Position numbers and translations under genes: made by a program. A stretch of 64,000 nt of DNA from Rotaria sp. Silwood1 (taxonomy: Eukaryota > Rotifera > Eurotatoria > Philodinida > Philodinidae). Below, piece after piece: positions 48,225-59,361 of the stretch. The stretch lies in NCBI GenBank assembly GCA_905250075.1, contig CAJNOP010000131.1, positions 1 to 64,000 of the forward strand, written 5' to 3'. Each line of letters opens with the position of its first letter. Position 1 is the first letter of the stretch. The notes beneath the pieces were generated by a model, which did no database searches, had not been told where the DNA came from, and worked only from the letters and a program-made list of their open reading frames with translations.

Positions 48225-48489
48225 ATGAAGTTATCTCGCGCCCTCAGGAAGACATTTGCTTCATTACTTATTATGAAGAGTGCATTTCTCATTTCATTCG
48301 AAGTTATTTCAAATGAAAATAGCACAAAACAACAATTTGAAGAATGGTCGGCATCTCTACTGCTCAAATCGGATATAGTAAGCATAGGCGTGTAAATAAC
48401 GTTGATTTCATTCTAATCTAAGTTTTTTTAAATTTTTTCAGATAAACAGTGCATATTCGTGCTTTGTTGATCTGACTGACACTCGATGA
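48225..48489 (+). CDS. Small two-exon secreted-protein candidate, 66 residues
   Basis: ATG at 48225. Exon 48225-48377 ends at a GTAAGC donor in phase 0. After a 64-bp intron ending TTTTTTCAG, exon 48442-48489 supplies a short tail ending TGA. The N-terminus is basic, then moderately hydrophobic (LRKTFASLLIMKSAFLISF), a possible signal peptide, followed by a polar segment (NENSTKQQFEEW). The intron size matches other introns here. No homology is recognised and such a short gene could be chance. Confidence 0.33.
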
Positions 48490-48976
48490 CACTCACTCAA
48501 ATACAAGCCAGCTATGAGTTCAGCTCGTATTGCATGTATCTGGACTGTCTTCCAAATCATGATTACGATGCTTGTTTCGTGTACGAACACATCCTACTAG
48601 TACAAGATGATTAACGATATTTGTTTTGTGATTTACGAGTATTCTCTTTTTTTTGCCTGCATAATTGTTAAGGGTCGGAACGATTCATTTTTTTATGGTC
48701 CAGTCTAGACTCGAAGGAAGTTTTCATGAAAAATTCAGCGCTGTTAAACTTGAAAGTTGAATTCAATTGAACAACTATCCTTTAAGATTAAAATTTCAAC
48801 TTTTCTTGTTTTGATGACATGTACATCTAGAGGAAAGCGGTGTATATCTTTTTGTTCGAGACTTAAAGCTTCATAGTGGAATCAAATTTAATTTTTAAGT
48901 TTAATACATATTTCAAAATGAGTAAGTACAAATATTTCACATGATAACTGATATTGTTCGTTGCATATATGACATT

Positions 48977-51550
48977 CTAAAAACGACTTTGAACAGGGTT
49001 TTTTCCTGTCATTTCCACATTATCAGGAGGCAGACCATCGATTTGAATGTTGTTCTTTTCATCGAACCATGCTCCTTCAGTCGACATAGCAAGATTTAAA
49101 CCGGAAGCTTGAGTTCGCTGTACCTCGTTTGCTGCAATACCCAAATTATCTTGAGCTATCCAGATTATTGGTTTAGGATCTCGTATTGATGGATGCATGT
49201 ATGTGTTCTCCATTGTATTGTCGTACCGCTCAAATACCATATCCCTTATATTGTTAACAGCTTCAGTATCACGAGTCGTTTCAGGGAGACTCAGAACACT
49301 GATAGTCGTCTTGGCCCATGCGAATTTGCCAGAGGCGGGAACATTCAGCCGTGAGAATTCTTCTGCATCAACAGGCAAATAATATGTCAGAGGATTGAAG
49401 CTTGATCTCATCACAAATTGAACGCCAATCGTGATAATGATCAACACACACATTAATACACCTTCGGCAATTGCTGATTGTGAACCGGATTCATTTTGTG
49501 CCAGGAAGAAAAGTGCCGCAAGCATAATTTCCATAAGATAAACACCCGTAAACGACTGATAAATTGCTCTCGGAAAGGCAAGACCACCGGTATCGTTTGG
49601 AAAATCTGATACGTAAAACATTGTGTAAATGTATGCAATGTAAAACAAGCCGAAGGCTAACCCGGAAATGACAAGCACTAAAGGTGCAATTATCGAGTAT
49701 ACTAGACTAATAACAACGAAATTTGTGAAAAGAGGATATATCGTGCCCCAATCAAGACTATTAAGCGTGAAGCATCGTTTCCACTTTTTTCGCGGTGTAT
49801 TGTCCAATAATTTTCTCAGCAGATAAAATGAAATAAGTGCAAAAATTTGTAAAAAAACATTGGAAGCCACACTCAGTCCTTGTAATGCCAAAAAGCTGAA
49901 GAAGAAATTGCTTGCAGTCGGAACATTTGCAGCAAGTATTGTTGCGGCACTTGGCGGATTTTGAACAATAACTATTATGACACTCGTGATACTACTCGAA
50001 ATAGTAACGACCAGGAAGACATGAACGACTTGAAAAACAAAGTAGGATCCTTGTACATAACGATCAATAGCATCTGTTGTAGGAATTCCAGATGTTTTCG
50101 CAAATAGTCTTAGTACGATAGGGAGTAATGCCATTAAAATAGCCAAGAGAACGGCTGGCAAGAGACCGGTAATTAAGCCCAGAAGAGGGCTGGGTAAGTT
50201 GTAAATGAACTGAAAAAAGGTCAACTTGTTTGTGAGGTAAGTTATGTTAGAAAGGATGCCGATACAGGCAACGGGAATAGTCCAAAAAACAATAAGAGCT
50301 ATAGTTGCAGCTATCATGACGAGTTCTCTGGCCTTTTTCTGGTAGTATGTCATCTTCAAATTTGACCAAACAATATTTTCTGCTTTCACATCGTTGTAAC
50401 AAGGTGTCATTGCTAAGGGAATAGAAGCGGCAACACTTTGAACTGCCATATGAGCTGCTATCTGCTTATTGAATTGAATGAATGCAGAATTTATAGGTGC
50501 ATAATTATGGAGAGTTGTTTTCGCCGTTTCGATCTCTGTATTAAGTTGAGATATAGTTGCCTTGCAGTACGTCATTGTATCAACCTTTGTGCCAAAGCAC
50601 AGGGATGAGAGCAGTGGAATAGATCCAATCCTCATCGTCGGTCTTTCTTTTTCTGGAATATATTTATAGGTAATGTCTGGCTCAAGTTCTACACCAACAG
50701 TTTCTTCAGTTATCATTGGATGCACCTCTGAACCGATCTTTTTTCGACGTTTTGCCTCACTTTTCAGTGCAGTTTTGATCATTTTACATTCAGCTGTCTC
50801 AAGTAGTCCCACGAGTTTTGTGCGTTCATCCGCTTTGTCAGGAAGATCTTCGAGATCGCGATTCAACCAGATGTGCCTAACTCCACCTGGAAATTGGCTG
50901 AATATTCGGAGGAGAACGTCTTGCGACATATATGCTTCTGGTATTGCAGTAACGAGAATGGTTGATGCACTAGCTCGTGATTGATACATGGGACTTCTCA
51001 AGAGTGCTTGACGTTTTGCCACGAAGCCTTTCATTTCAGTGTATAAGAGGTACAGAAATGCGCCAATGAAAACATAAGCAAGTACCAATGGAGCTGCATA
51101 ACGAGATGAATGAAGCGGTAGGATATTGCCAAAAGTCAGTACATCAAGACCTTTTTTACCATATGATTCACCTTTTCCATCGATAACATAAATAGGAAAT
51201 AAAATGGTTGCTATAAGAACGAACGAACACAGAAAAAAGAAAGCATGAATGTAGAGATAGCGTGCGAAGAAATAGGCGTCGAGACCAGAGGTACGAATCA
51301 GATCTTCTTGTGGCATTTTCAACAAGGCTGGTAGCCAACCATAAAAAGTTCTTGGCAGAGGCTTGACACGTCGTCTTTTGTCTACAGCATATGTTTTTGG
51401 CTCATAGATACGTTTGAATCTTGTTCTAATAATGACAAATAATATGATTTCTATGGCAGCGATGACTGCAGAAACTACGAGAGTAGTAAGAAATTGTGAG
51501 ACCGAAGCACTCTGCAAGCTTTGAGCAGGACTCGCCGTACTGCTTGCCAT
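48977..51550 (-). CDS. CSC1/OSCA/TMEM63-type (RSN1_7TM) cation channel
   Basis: One uninterrupted 857-codon exon with ATG at 51550. The family layout is complete. TM1 lies at ~19-43. TM2 and TM3 (~95-185) flank a TFGNI..HSSRYAAPL segment. A cytosolic RNA-recognition-like domain (~195-400) contains STILVTAIPE and the conserved AFIQFNKQIAAHMAVQS. The DUF221/RSN1_7TM pore domain (~405-750) has ENIVWSNLKM, FWTIPVACIGILSN, FIYNLPSPLLGLITGLLP and PLVLVISGLAFG. These proteins form osmo- or mechanosensitive cation channels in plasma and endomembranes. Details such as FNKQIAAHMA, TGLLPAVLLAILM and GSYFVFQVVHVFLV read like fungal CSC1 proteins. The absence of introns and the higher GC, against intron-rich neighbours, suggest acquisition from a fungus. 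That is inference. No lesion was found. Confidence 0.9.
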   Translation of the reverse strand: MASSTASPAQSLQSASVSQFLTTLVVSAVIAAIEIILFVIIRTRFKRIYEPKTYAVDKRRRVKPLPRTFYGWLPALLKMPQEDLIRTSGLDAYFFARYLYIHAFFFLCSFVLIATILFPIYVIDGKGESYGKKGLDVLTFGNILPLHSSRYAAPLVLAYVFIGAFLYLLYTEMKGFVAKRQALLRSPMYQSRASASTILVTAIPEAYMSQDVLLRIFSQFPGGVRHIWLNRDLEDLPDKADERTKLVGLLETAECKMIKTALKSEAKRRKKIGSEVHPMITEETVGVELEPDITYKYIPEKERPTMRIGSIPLLSSLCFGTKVDTMTYCKATISQLNTEIETAKTTLHNYAPINSAFIQFNKQIAAHMAVQSVAASIPLAMTPCYNDVKAENIVWSNLKMTYYQKKARELVMIAATIALIVFWTIPVACIGILSNITYLTNKLTFFQFIYNLPSPLLGLITGLLPAVLLAILMALLPIVLRLFAKTSGIPTTDAIDRYVQGSYFVFQVVHVFLVVTISSSITSVIIVIVQNPPSAATILAANVPTASNFFFSFLALQGLSVASNVFLQIFALISFYLLRKLLDNTPRKKWKRCFTLNSLDWGTIYPLFTNFVVISLVYSIIAPLVLVISGLAFGLFYIAYIYTMFYVSDFPNDTGGLAFPRAIYQSFTGVYLMEIMLAALFFLAQNESGSQSAIAEGVLMCVLIIITIGVQFVMRSSFNPLTYYLPVDAEEFSRLNVPASGKFAWAKTTISVLSLPETTRDTEAVNNIRDMVFERYDNTMENTYMHPSIRDPKPIIWIAQDNLGIAANEVQRTQASGLNLAMSTEGAWFDEKNNIQIDGLPPDNVEMTGKNPVQSRF

Positions 51551-52568
51551 GTGACAATGAAAGTCAATGGAGGTTATTGAGGATAAAGAAATGCAAATTA
51601 CAAAATAGAAATATGCGTCGTGTTGTTCTGTAATATAACAACTACTTGCTTACTAATCCTTGAGTCGCACACAACGTGTTTTGGTGGTTGTATTGCAATC
51701 GTCTTGTATACAATAGTTTATATAGTTACTTTCGATAATATTGGAAGGTTGTTGTACGACTGCAATAGAAGAGAGAGAAGAGAACGACAAATGAAACCAA
51801 TTATTTTGAAATACTTGTATTCGAACGGCAGCAATGAGAAAAGTTTATTAGCAGAAACAATTCGATGGGTGAATAACAAGTCTTTAAGAGACTGCCGACA
51901 AAATTTAGAGCTGCAACGTTGTCAAAGGAGAATAAAAGAAGTAGAGAACAGTAAAAAAAAAAGGTGAAGTAGATTCGATAAAACCTATACCTCTCATGTT
52001 GTTAAATGATGCTGTTAGTCATTCAAGGAATAACTGCTGAATATAACAGAACACAGATCAATCACAACTTTCCTGTATACAGATGTAGGCGGCTCCACGA
52101 AAAAAAAAACTTTTTTTGCATATGAAAGACAATAGACAATCATTTCGTGATTTGACATCTTTTACACTAAGCTTGTATTCAGTCATCTCTATCTGATTTC
52201 AATTTGATAAAGAAAAAGAAGAGTTAAAAAGTTTATCAAGTAAAAAACATTGGTACTACAGTACTTTGATCTTGAATTCAGGTAGAAATTTTGATACTTA
52301 CTCCTCTTTAGTATTTTTGAATGTAATAAAATATATTTATCATGTTTTATGGCTATGGTGATGTAGAGATATAGACTCACTACAATTAACTCTATTTTAA
52401 AAGGTAACAGCCATTAACAACTCCATGTAATGATTCATTTTATTCATACGTGATGCATGCTTCATTTTTCCTTTTTTTGTATTAATGTTATGTATGTATA
52501 TTTTTCTTGTTTGAAGATTTATTTATATACAGTAGATATCGTTTGTCAATAGTAATTCAATTATTTGT
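51551..52568. other. 5' flank of the CSC1-type gene and AT-rich DNA
   Basis: A forward frame at ~51620-51967 is open and has a hydrophobic stretch (GGCIAIVLYTIVYIV) then a basic, Arg-rich tail, but it has no ATG near its start. It may be an exon or chance. The rest shows nothing. Confidence 0.3.
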
Positions 52569-52862
52569 TCTGGCTCAAGTAGTCGTAAACGAAATAGATA
52601 TGGATTTACAAACCGAATGTTTAATAATGATGGTTAAGTTGAAGATATTGATATTAATGTAGAAGCAGATGCAAACAATGAATAACTTTCATTAAATGCA
52701 AATATCAGAAATTACCAAACTGATAAAGATCTTTCTGCAGATACGATCGAAGCAATATTAACAAAAGAGTCCGTTAAATTACATATCGAAATATGGAAAG
52801 ATTTTCTCTTTGTAATGAAGCGTCTGCAAGAGAAAAGAAAAGTTTGGCTCCCAAAGAAATAA
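52569..52862 (+). pseudogene. Degenerate coding-like frame with two internal TAA
   Basis: Ninety-eight codons read SGSSSRKRNRYGF, an acidic stretch VEDIDINVEADANNE, then DKDLSADTIEAIL and EIWKDFLFVMKRLQEKRK before the terminal TAA at 52860. TAA codons interrupt at 52635 and 52683. The charged, helical composition looks protein-like, and each stop could derive from CAA by one C-to-T change. The family is not recognised. Confidence 0.28.
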
Positions 52863-55800
52863 TGCAGCTGCACGTATTTTTTTGTCAATGATTTTCAACT
52901 TAAGTAATGAAACGAAGCAAAATCAATCGTATTGCAACGTACACATATTAACCAAATGTGAATGATTCCGTACGACTGTCTGATATTTAGTAAGCGAACA
53001 AAATGACCGAAAAACATGACAGAATTTCACTTCTGTGGCAAAGGTAAATTATCGTACTGCAATGACGGTATTGATATACGGGCTGATATTTGAGAAAGCA
53101 AGAGGAATCTTATATACTGGCTGATAGTTAAAGATTGTGCACAATCATTCAATAGAACAATATCTAGCTTCAAATTCGAATTTTGAATATTTAAAGAATG
53201 AACATATGTAATTTTCAATGAAAATGTACTAATATGTTTTTTGTTACTATCAAAAAAGAAACTATGATATTTTTTTCTCAATAAAAATGCAATTGAATTT
53301 AGTTCAGTGTCAGTGTTGGTTATACTTTCAGCTGCATCCACACTCACATCCACTGATATTCGTCCAATTAATCTATTGTTTTCTCAAAAATAGATGCAAC
53401 CTATATTGATTACTTGCTATTTCTTTTTACTATGATTGAATGAAAAAACATCGGTTTAAAGTACTACAAATGATAAGAACGATGTGAATAATCATGTCTA
53501 TTACCCAAATCTAAGTCTAGTACTACAAGATCGATAAAGAAAACTAAACTGGTTCTCATTCATCGATTTTATGAAAAAATGCTCATTTCTTTAAATATTA
53601 TATCCTAAGTTCATAAATTTATTGTCTGATCACAGCAGTAGTGCACAATATATGTTGAGATTGCTTCTTCTAAATCTTTTTTTTTTTCGTTTTCAACACA
53701 ACACTATGACTCGATGAAAAATCACCATTCTCCATCGTCATCTCGCTTCATTCTAGAACATAAGCATTTGATTGTGCTGTAAGACTTAAATTTTTCTAAA
53801 TGTTAACGATATCTGTTCCGTATCTGCCTGATCCATTTTAGAATGCAAAAGATTCGGCAAGAGCCTGAATTATATTCAGGAAACATCGTGTCAATATTCT
53901 GAAAATCACTAAAATGAGGCACTAATGATTTTTCTTCATTTGCAAAATTCGACCTGTTAACAATCTTGTTGATCAATCCTGTTCTTGATATCTCGTATGA
54001 ACGATTGAATAGTTTATACTGAAATATTAACGTTACAAATTAGTCAAACGTAGAGATAAGCTTTGGATTCAAATAAAGAATGCGATTAGAATACTGATGG
54101 TTTGATTTTTATTTTTCTCAATCATAAAACATCATTATATAATTTGATTCAACAACTAGGATTTTCCCACGATATGATTGAAAGCACTTTGTTGAAATAC
54201 ATCTGATCATGACGTCTATTTTTGGTTTTGGCTTTTAAATCTACTATCAGTGGGAAATCTTTCTTCATCGAATAGCGAATAAGGCCATGGTCATATTTGA
54301 TTGAGTTAATAGTATGAAAAAGAAAGAAAACAAAATATTACATGGCACCAGCATGTTTCGAACAAGTTTTCTATAGTTATTCGACGTTTGAATAAATATT
54401 AATGTGGGAAAATGCAAGACTTCGATACTTCAGAGTCTTACTTTTTTTCTCTGGTATATATAACACTTCGCTATTTTTCGTTTAGTTGAAAATTATTGGT
54501 TGAAAATTTTAACCGAACCAAAGGTTGTGCGCATGAATGTGACACGAGATGCGCTTGAATATTAGTTTGTTTGTAAGTTTTTTTATCGACTTCCACACTC
54601 ATCAATTATTGCAAGAATTAAGCCTTATTACCATCTTGTAATAAATGACTTATTACTTTCACTTTGATCTATAGGAACCTATATCAACTTTAAAAATCAA
54701 CAGGATGTTAGGCTGACATAGATCAAAATTAAACTAACAAATCATTTGTTGCAAGATGATAGCAAGATTAAATTCTTAGAAGAGTTCGTCTTAATTACAT
54801 TTTACACAAAGTTAAAAATCGAATATGTAAAAACGCCATAAAAAGCTTGAAACAAAGCGAAATCGTAAAAAGCGCAAATATCTACGATTCTATCTTCGTT
54901 AAAATTGTGACGTCTTTTCACGAGTGATTTCTTGTATTGCTTGTTTAACTGTGTGCTAATTTGATTTCATTTGTTTCCACAAGTATCTGATTTTAGTTGT
55001 ATTTTTATTAACTACTGAAATATACATGGAAGAATTTAGTACATCGAGTCTGCAAATAAAACAAGAATTTTATCATACATTGTAATCTCCAACTGACTCG
55101 AAAGAAAAAGTTGAGTTTATTGTGCTCGTGACTATAACTGTGCAAAGTAGTATGATGCATTGTTTGTTAATTCGCTGATATTGATGCTAACAAATAGTCA
55201 AAATAAAATTGGCTACTATAAGAATATGGCATTAGTTTTATTCAAGCTTATTAGAAAACTGTTTGGTCTTCATTTCGAAAAATAATGTCATTAGAAGATG
55301 CCCTAAGAGTTACTTTACATATTTCGTGTCTTTCAAAATTATTTCTCATTATTCATTTTTTTTGATGAATCTTATACTCACTTCTCAAACCATAACTATC
55401 ATATTGTCGTCAATTTTGAATGTGAATGTGAGTGTGCGCATCAAGAGAAGATCCTCACACTCATCAAATCCACACACCGGCAGTTACACTCACAGGTACA
55501 CAAAAAATTTGATCGGTTCGTTTACTAGTCAAATGTAAGTCAACATTCTGCTCATGAACGGTACCTATCGATGCTAGAAACTTAATATTGATGAACCAAT
55601 CAGTCTCAATATCACGGCTAAGGTTCGTTTTGTCATGATAGAGAACATCTCCTTATGTAGAGATTCTCAGTATGAATTTTTTCGAAGGATGTTTGCATAC
55701 GTGTGAATCCTCTCTTTGTTCAAGCCGATACCTTCAAAATGAAGCATATTTTTTATTATTCATTATCACCTAGAGTGGTGTAGTTATGTATTCACGAATG

Positions 55801-57940
55801 TGCAAAGATTGTTGAGAACCTTTTGCTGTTTCTAATAATACATCATGACTATTATTTATTCATCAGTATGCATACAAGGTTTTTGGTACCACCGCTGCAT
55901 TGGCATCTACCGAGGCATATATAATGAGCTTTGTAAATCAAAAAAATCTCGTGTTCTGATAATGTCTATTTTTTGTGCCTTCGCGTGCAATTGCGATTGA
56001 AAAAAGGAAAGACAAAAATCTCTTGATCATGCTATGTAAGAGTGCAAAAATATGAATTTGAAACTTATTGAAATACGCACGATAATCTTCTAAGCTCATA
56101 ATCAAAGCGCATACACTTTTTTGTCTATCTCGAGTAATAAGGAGCTGTTAGTAACATACGTTATAGGCAAGGCTTTGTCTTCCTTTAAGCAATTGGTCAG
56201 CCGATTCAGTATCAATTTCGAAACCATCTTTTCTGCTCACCATCGGTACTACTACCAACAAAAATGGTTGAACAAATTCGGATATTTGGACAAAAGAAAC
56301 CATCGAAATAAAGTAGATAGCTTTTATGAAATGATCGTTTTCAACTCGTAATCATTTCGTTTTTTACTTTATTTACAAGATCAGGATCAGGACAATGCGT
56401 CTTCCTTATAGCTATCATTTTTTATCGCTTTATTTTCGGTTTATTAGTCGGTGAAGTATCATTCGCTGTTGTGCTCACATTCTGGTTACCATCATCAACA
56501 ATAATCACGGCAACAACAGTAACAAGTGTGTGGGTGTGAGTGCATTCGAATAAAATACTCACACCCATATCAACACCCTCACACTCCGATTCATGCATTA
56601 GAAAATGAAGAGCGAAACGACAGAATTTGAGAACGACTTTACAGCCTTGTAGAAGATCGATACGTTGACCTTGAGGATATGAAGTGTGAATATTGATATG
56701 TACGAAAACAGGAGTTACTTAAAGATACGCAAGTCCCACAACCACAGCTACACCCACCATACGATCGTGTGCAGGAAAAAGTGACAGTGGAAAATATCAA
56801 ATTCTCTTTTTATGGGTGATTTATGCTGCATTTTGATTTGAGTCAGTTAATTTATATACCATACTGCATCAAAGTATTATTACGATAAATAACTGGATGT
56901 GATTTCATGAGAGTCGTATGACTAATAATCTGAGAGTACAAGAAAATTACTTTGATCAATTCACAGAAGTAAATTGTTATATATTTAGTAACGAAAGACA
57001 ACGAGCTTCAAAAAATTAAATAATGGCGAACGGTCTCGCCGCCTACGGATGAGAGAGAACCGAAGATCCACATCCACATTTACCTACATTTTAGTAACTT
57101 CGGCTTCAAAAAAAAGGGGACAATATTAACTCAATTGATCCGTGTGATAGCACTAATTTCATGACGAACGAGAAGTTGTACATAAACGTGCTTTCTAAGA
57201 TATCCTTTGAGCAAGATGTAAACGGTCACGAAACTGATTAAGAAGTGCGATGAAGTCTTTCCTTAGCAGCTCAACTAGCATAACCCTTGTGTCAGTCTCG
57301 ACCCAAATATTCTTTGAATTCAACTGTTTGTTTTGAAAAACGCACCGATGTATTTCGAGTACTCTTATGTGATTTCAAGTGACATCATTGTTACTTTATT
57401 GAATTCGATTACCTTTTTTTCATCTGATTGTACACCGATGTTTTAGCTTGAAGATGTTCAAAAAACAAACTTGTCAGTGTAGCCCCTTCGATGCTGAAAT
57501 GTGGAGTTCACAATCTCTAACTGTTATGAATTTAACACAAATCATCTGAGGTTTAAAAAAACCTGTTAAAATAATATGGAATAAATGAATAAATCAGAGT
57601 TATAAGACTTTTTATATTTAATAAGCGCTCTCTGAAATTTTATTTTATCAAAATTTCATATTTATAAATACTGTAAAAAGAAAGTTTTCTTCCGTCCGAT
57701 ATATCTTTAATGCATAGCTTGTATATACTTATTAAAGATAATATTTATAGAACGCATATGAAAACGTTAGTAAATACTAAAAAGTATTAATACATATTAA
57801 TAAATGAAAAGTACTAAATATTGATAAATACAAAAAATATTTAAAAATATTAAAAAAATGAATAATTGATTATTAATTAATTCACTCATATTTTTCCTAA
57901 TTAGTTAATTAGTTAATGTGTTTGTAATGGTCTGTAAAGG

Positions 57941-57941
<1 letters not shown>
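52863..57941. other. Long gene-poor stretch with several GT/CA hairpins
   Basis: No gene is recognised in ~5 kb. A 108-codon minus-strand frame at 53353-53027 starts with ATG inside a GT-rich repeat and has no domain. GT/CA hairpins lie at 55418-55500 (GAGTGTG...CACACTC) and 56532-56566 (GGGTGTGAGT, 15-base loop, ACTCACACCC). 57780-57930 is extremely AT-rich with TTAGTTAATTAG words. Confidence 0.4.
56532..56566. repeat. Perfect 10-bp GT/CA hairpin
   Basis: GGGTGTGAGT and ACTCACACCC are exact inverses around a 15-base loop. It is the clearest single member of the GT/CA hairpin family. Confidence 0.85.

Positions 57942-57972
<31 letters not shown>
57942..57972 (+). repeat. Poly(G) tract, 31 bases
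   Basis: Thirty-one consecutive G preceded by TTAGTTAATTAGTTAATGTG and GTCTGTAAAGGC. A similar arrangement precedes the 17-G run at 38820. Such a run can form a quadruplex and its true length may be misassembled. Confidence 0.9.
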
Positions 57973-57973
<1 letters not shown>

Positions 57974-58189
57974 ACCGGTTGTTATGACAGCATATACAAT
58001 AATGTATGGTTTCCCGCCACATGGTTGCCATGGAGACCTTTGTGGCAGCCTTTTATTTTCCACCATTTTGGCTGCTAGGATCTAGGGAAAGCCACCAGAA
58101 TCTCGATTTAAAACTTACACTCACTATTTTCTTTGAAAATATACGTGAGTTCAACAAAATCAATACAATCCGAGATCACATAGAATAAG

Positions 58190-58570
58190 AAGGAGACGAA
58201 GAATACCCTTGCCTTTCGGTTACCTTTCAGTAGAGGGTGCTGTCCAAGGACAGTTTCGAAGGCCCGATATTTTTCCTACAACTATTACTAGTTGCAGCTC
58301 TGAACAGAAGACCAGCCTGACACAGAGTTCCTCCGCCTTAATTGCTTAAGCTTCCCATGCATGCTGACTAACCACATACCAGCCACATGGGCTTTTGTAT
58401 ATGTCAACAACGTAGTTAGTGTGCTATCGAATGGGTGGTCCGAGACAAACAACCGTTAGTGACTTGTCCAAGGTCATTCTATGGCTGATGACGTCGAGGT
58501 TCGAACACACTATCTTGAGATATGTGTCAAACATCTTAACCATTCAGCCATAGTGATCATGAGATCACAT
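58190..58570 (-). mobile_element. SINE-like retroelement with tRNA-derived head
   Basis: On the minus strand, starting near 58556, TATGGCTGAATGGTTAAGA is an A box and GTGTTCGAACCTC a B box, 30-35 bases apart. They are followed by a ~300-bp less AT-rich body. The body includes, on the plus strand, AGTGACTTGTCCAAGGTCAT, a motif widely seen in metazoan tRNA-SINEs such as MIR/CORE-type elements. The exact ends and any poly(A) tail or target duplication were not resolved. No protein is encoded. Confidence 0.5.
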
Positions 58571-59361
58571 AACATAACACTAGAGACCTGAGTGCATTTT
58601 TCAAGCAAAACTTCGAACTTATCAACTGATAATATAATATATCTTGGACTATTCAATACTTTTGACCCACCCTGTACATATGATCGCTTTCTGCACTTTT
58701 ACTTGTGTATCCATACGAGTATGCTATATGACTAGAGCCTGAAGTGTACGAAAATTTTGAAACCCGAACTCGAACACTGTTGATTGCAGTTTTTGGAAAC
58801 TGGTTCCACTGGGATCGTACTTTGATATTCTCAATATAATTTTCTAATTAGAATTAGATAGTCATCCAAAAGTTATGAAATGCCTTTTTTCAGTTTTTTA
58901 TATTCGATAAGTATTGCACTTTACATCTATCGAGTCCAAAATTTCGCACCCGAACTTGACGGACTTCATCTAACACGAAACGAAAATCCATGTGTACTGA
59001 GATTCAGATTCCATAATGTTGAGACCTGTGCGTTCGACAAAACATATAGTTGCCAAACACTTGATCAGATGAGAAATCACGTATTCCTAGAAAATTTGTC
59101 TCATTATGAGGTAAAGAATTTCTATTAGGAAATGTAGCACCATGTTTTTGCAAAAAAGATATGGTAAATTTGTGGATGAGCGCAACTTGTTTGATTTATT
59201 GATTTTGAAAAAAATCATAAGCTTACAATCAAAATAGCATTGTTTAATGTATGCAATAGGAAAGTGGAATTCATGTGTACAATAAACGTTTTCATGAATT
59301 AGAAGTATATCGTGTGAAAATGTTTATTTTAATTTTTGTTTATTTTATATTCATATTGCAA
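58571..59361. other. Intergenic stretch and 3' flank of the depolymerase gene
   Basis: No gene is recognised. A forward frame near 58880-59128 is open without a recognised domain. Confidence 0.35.

Noticed and set aside
51620-51967. 115-codon forward frame with a hydrophobic stretch
   Set aside because: It lacks an ATG near the start, has no recognised domain and no confident splice sites; left as an open possibility only.
53027-53353. 108-codon minus-strand frame
   Set aside because: It starts with ATG inside a GT-rich repeat and shows no domain or homology I recognise.
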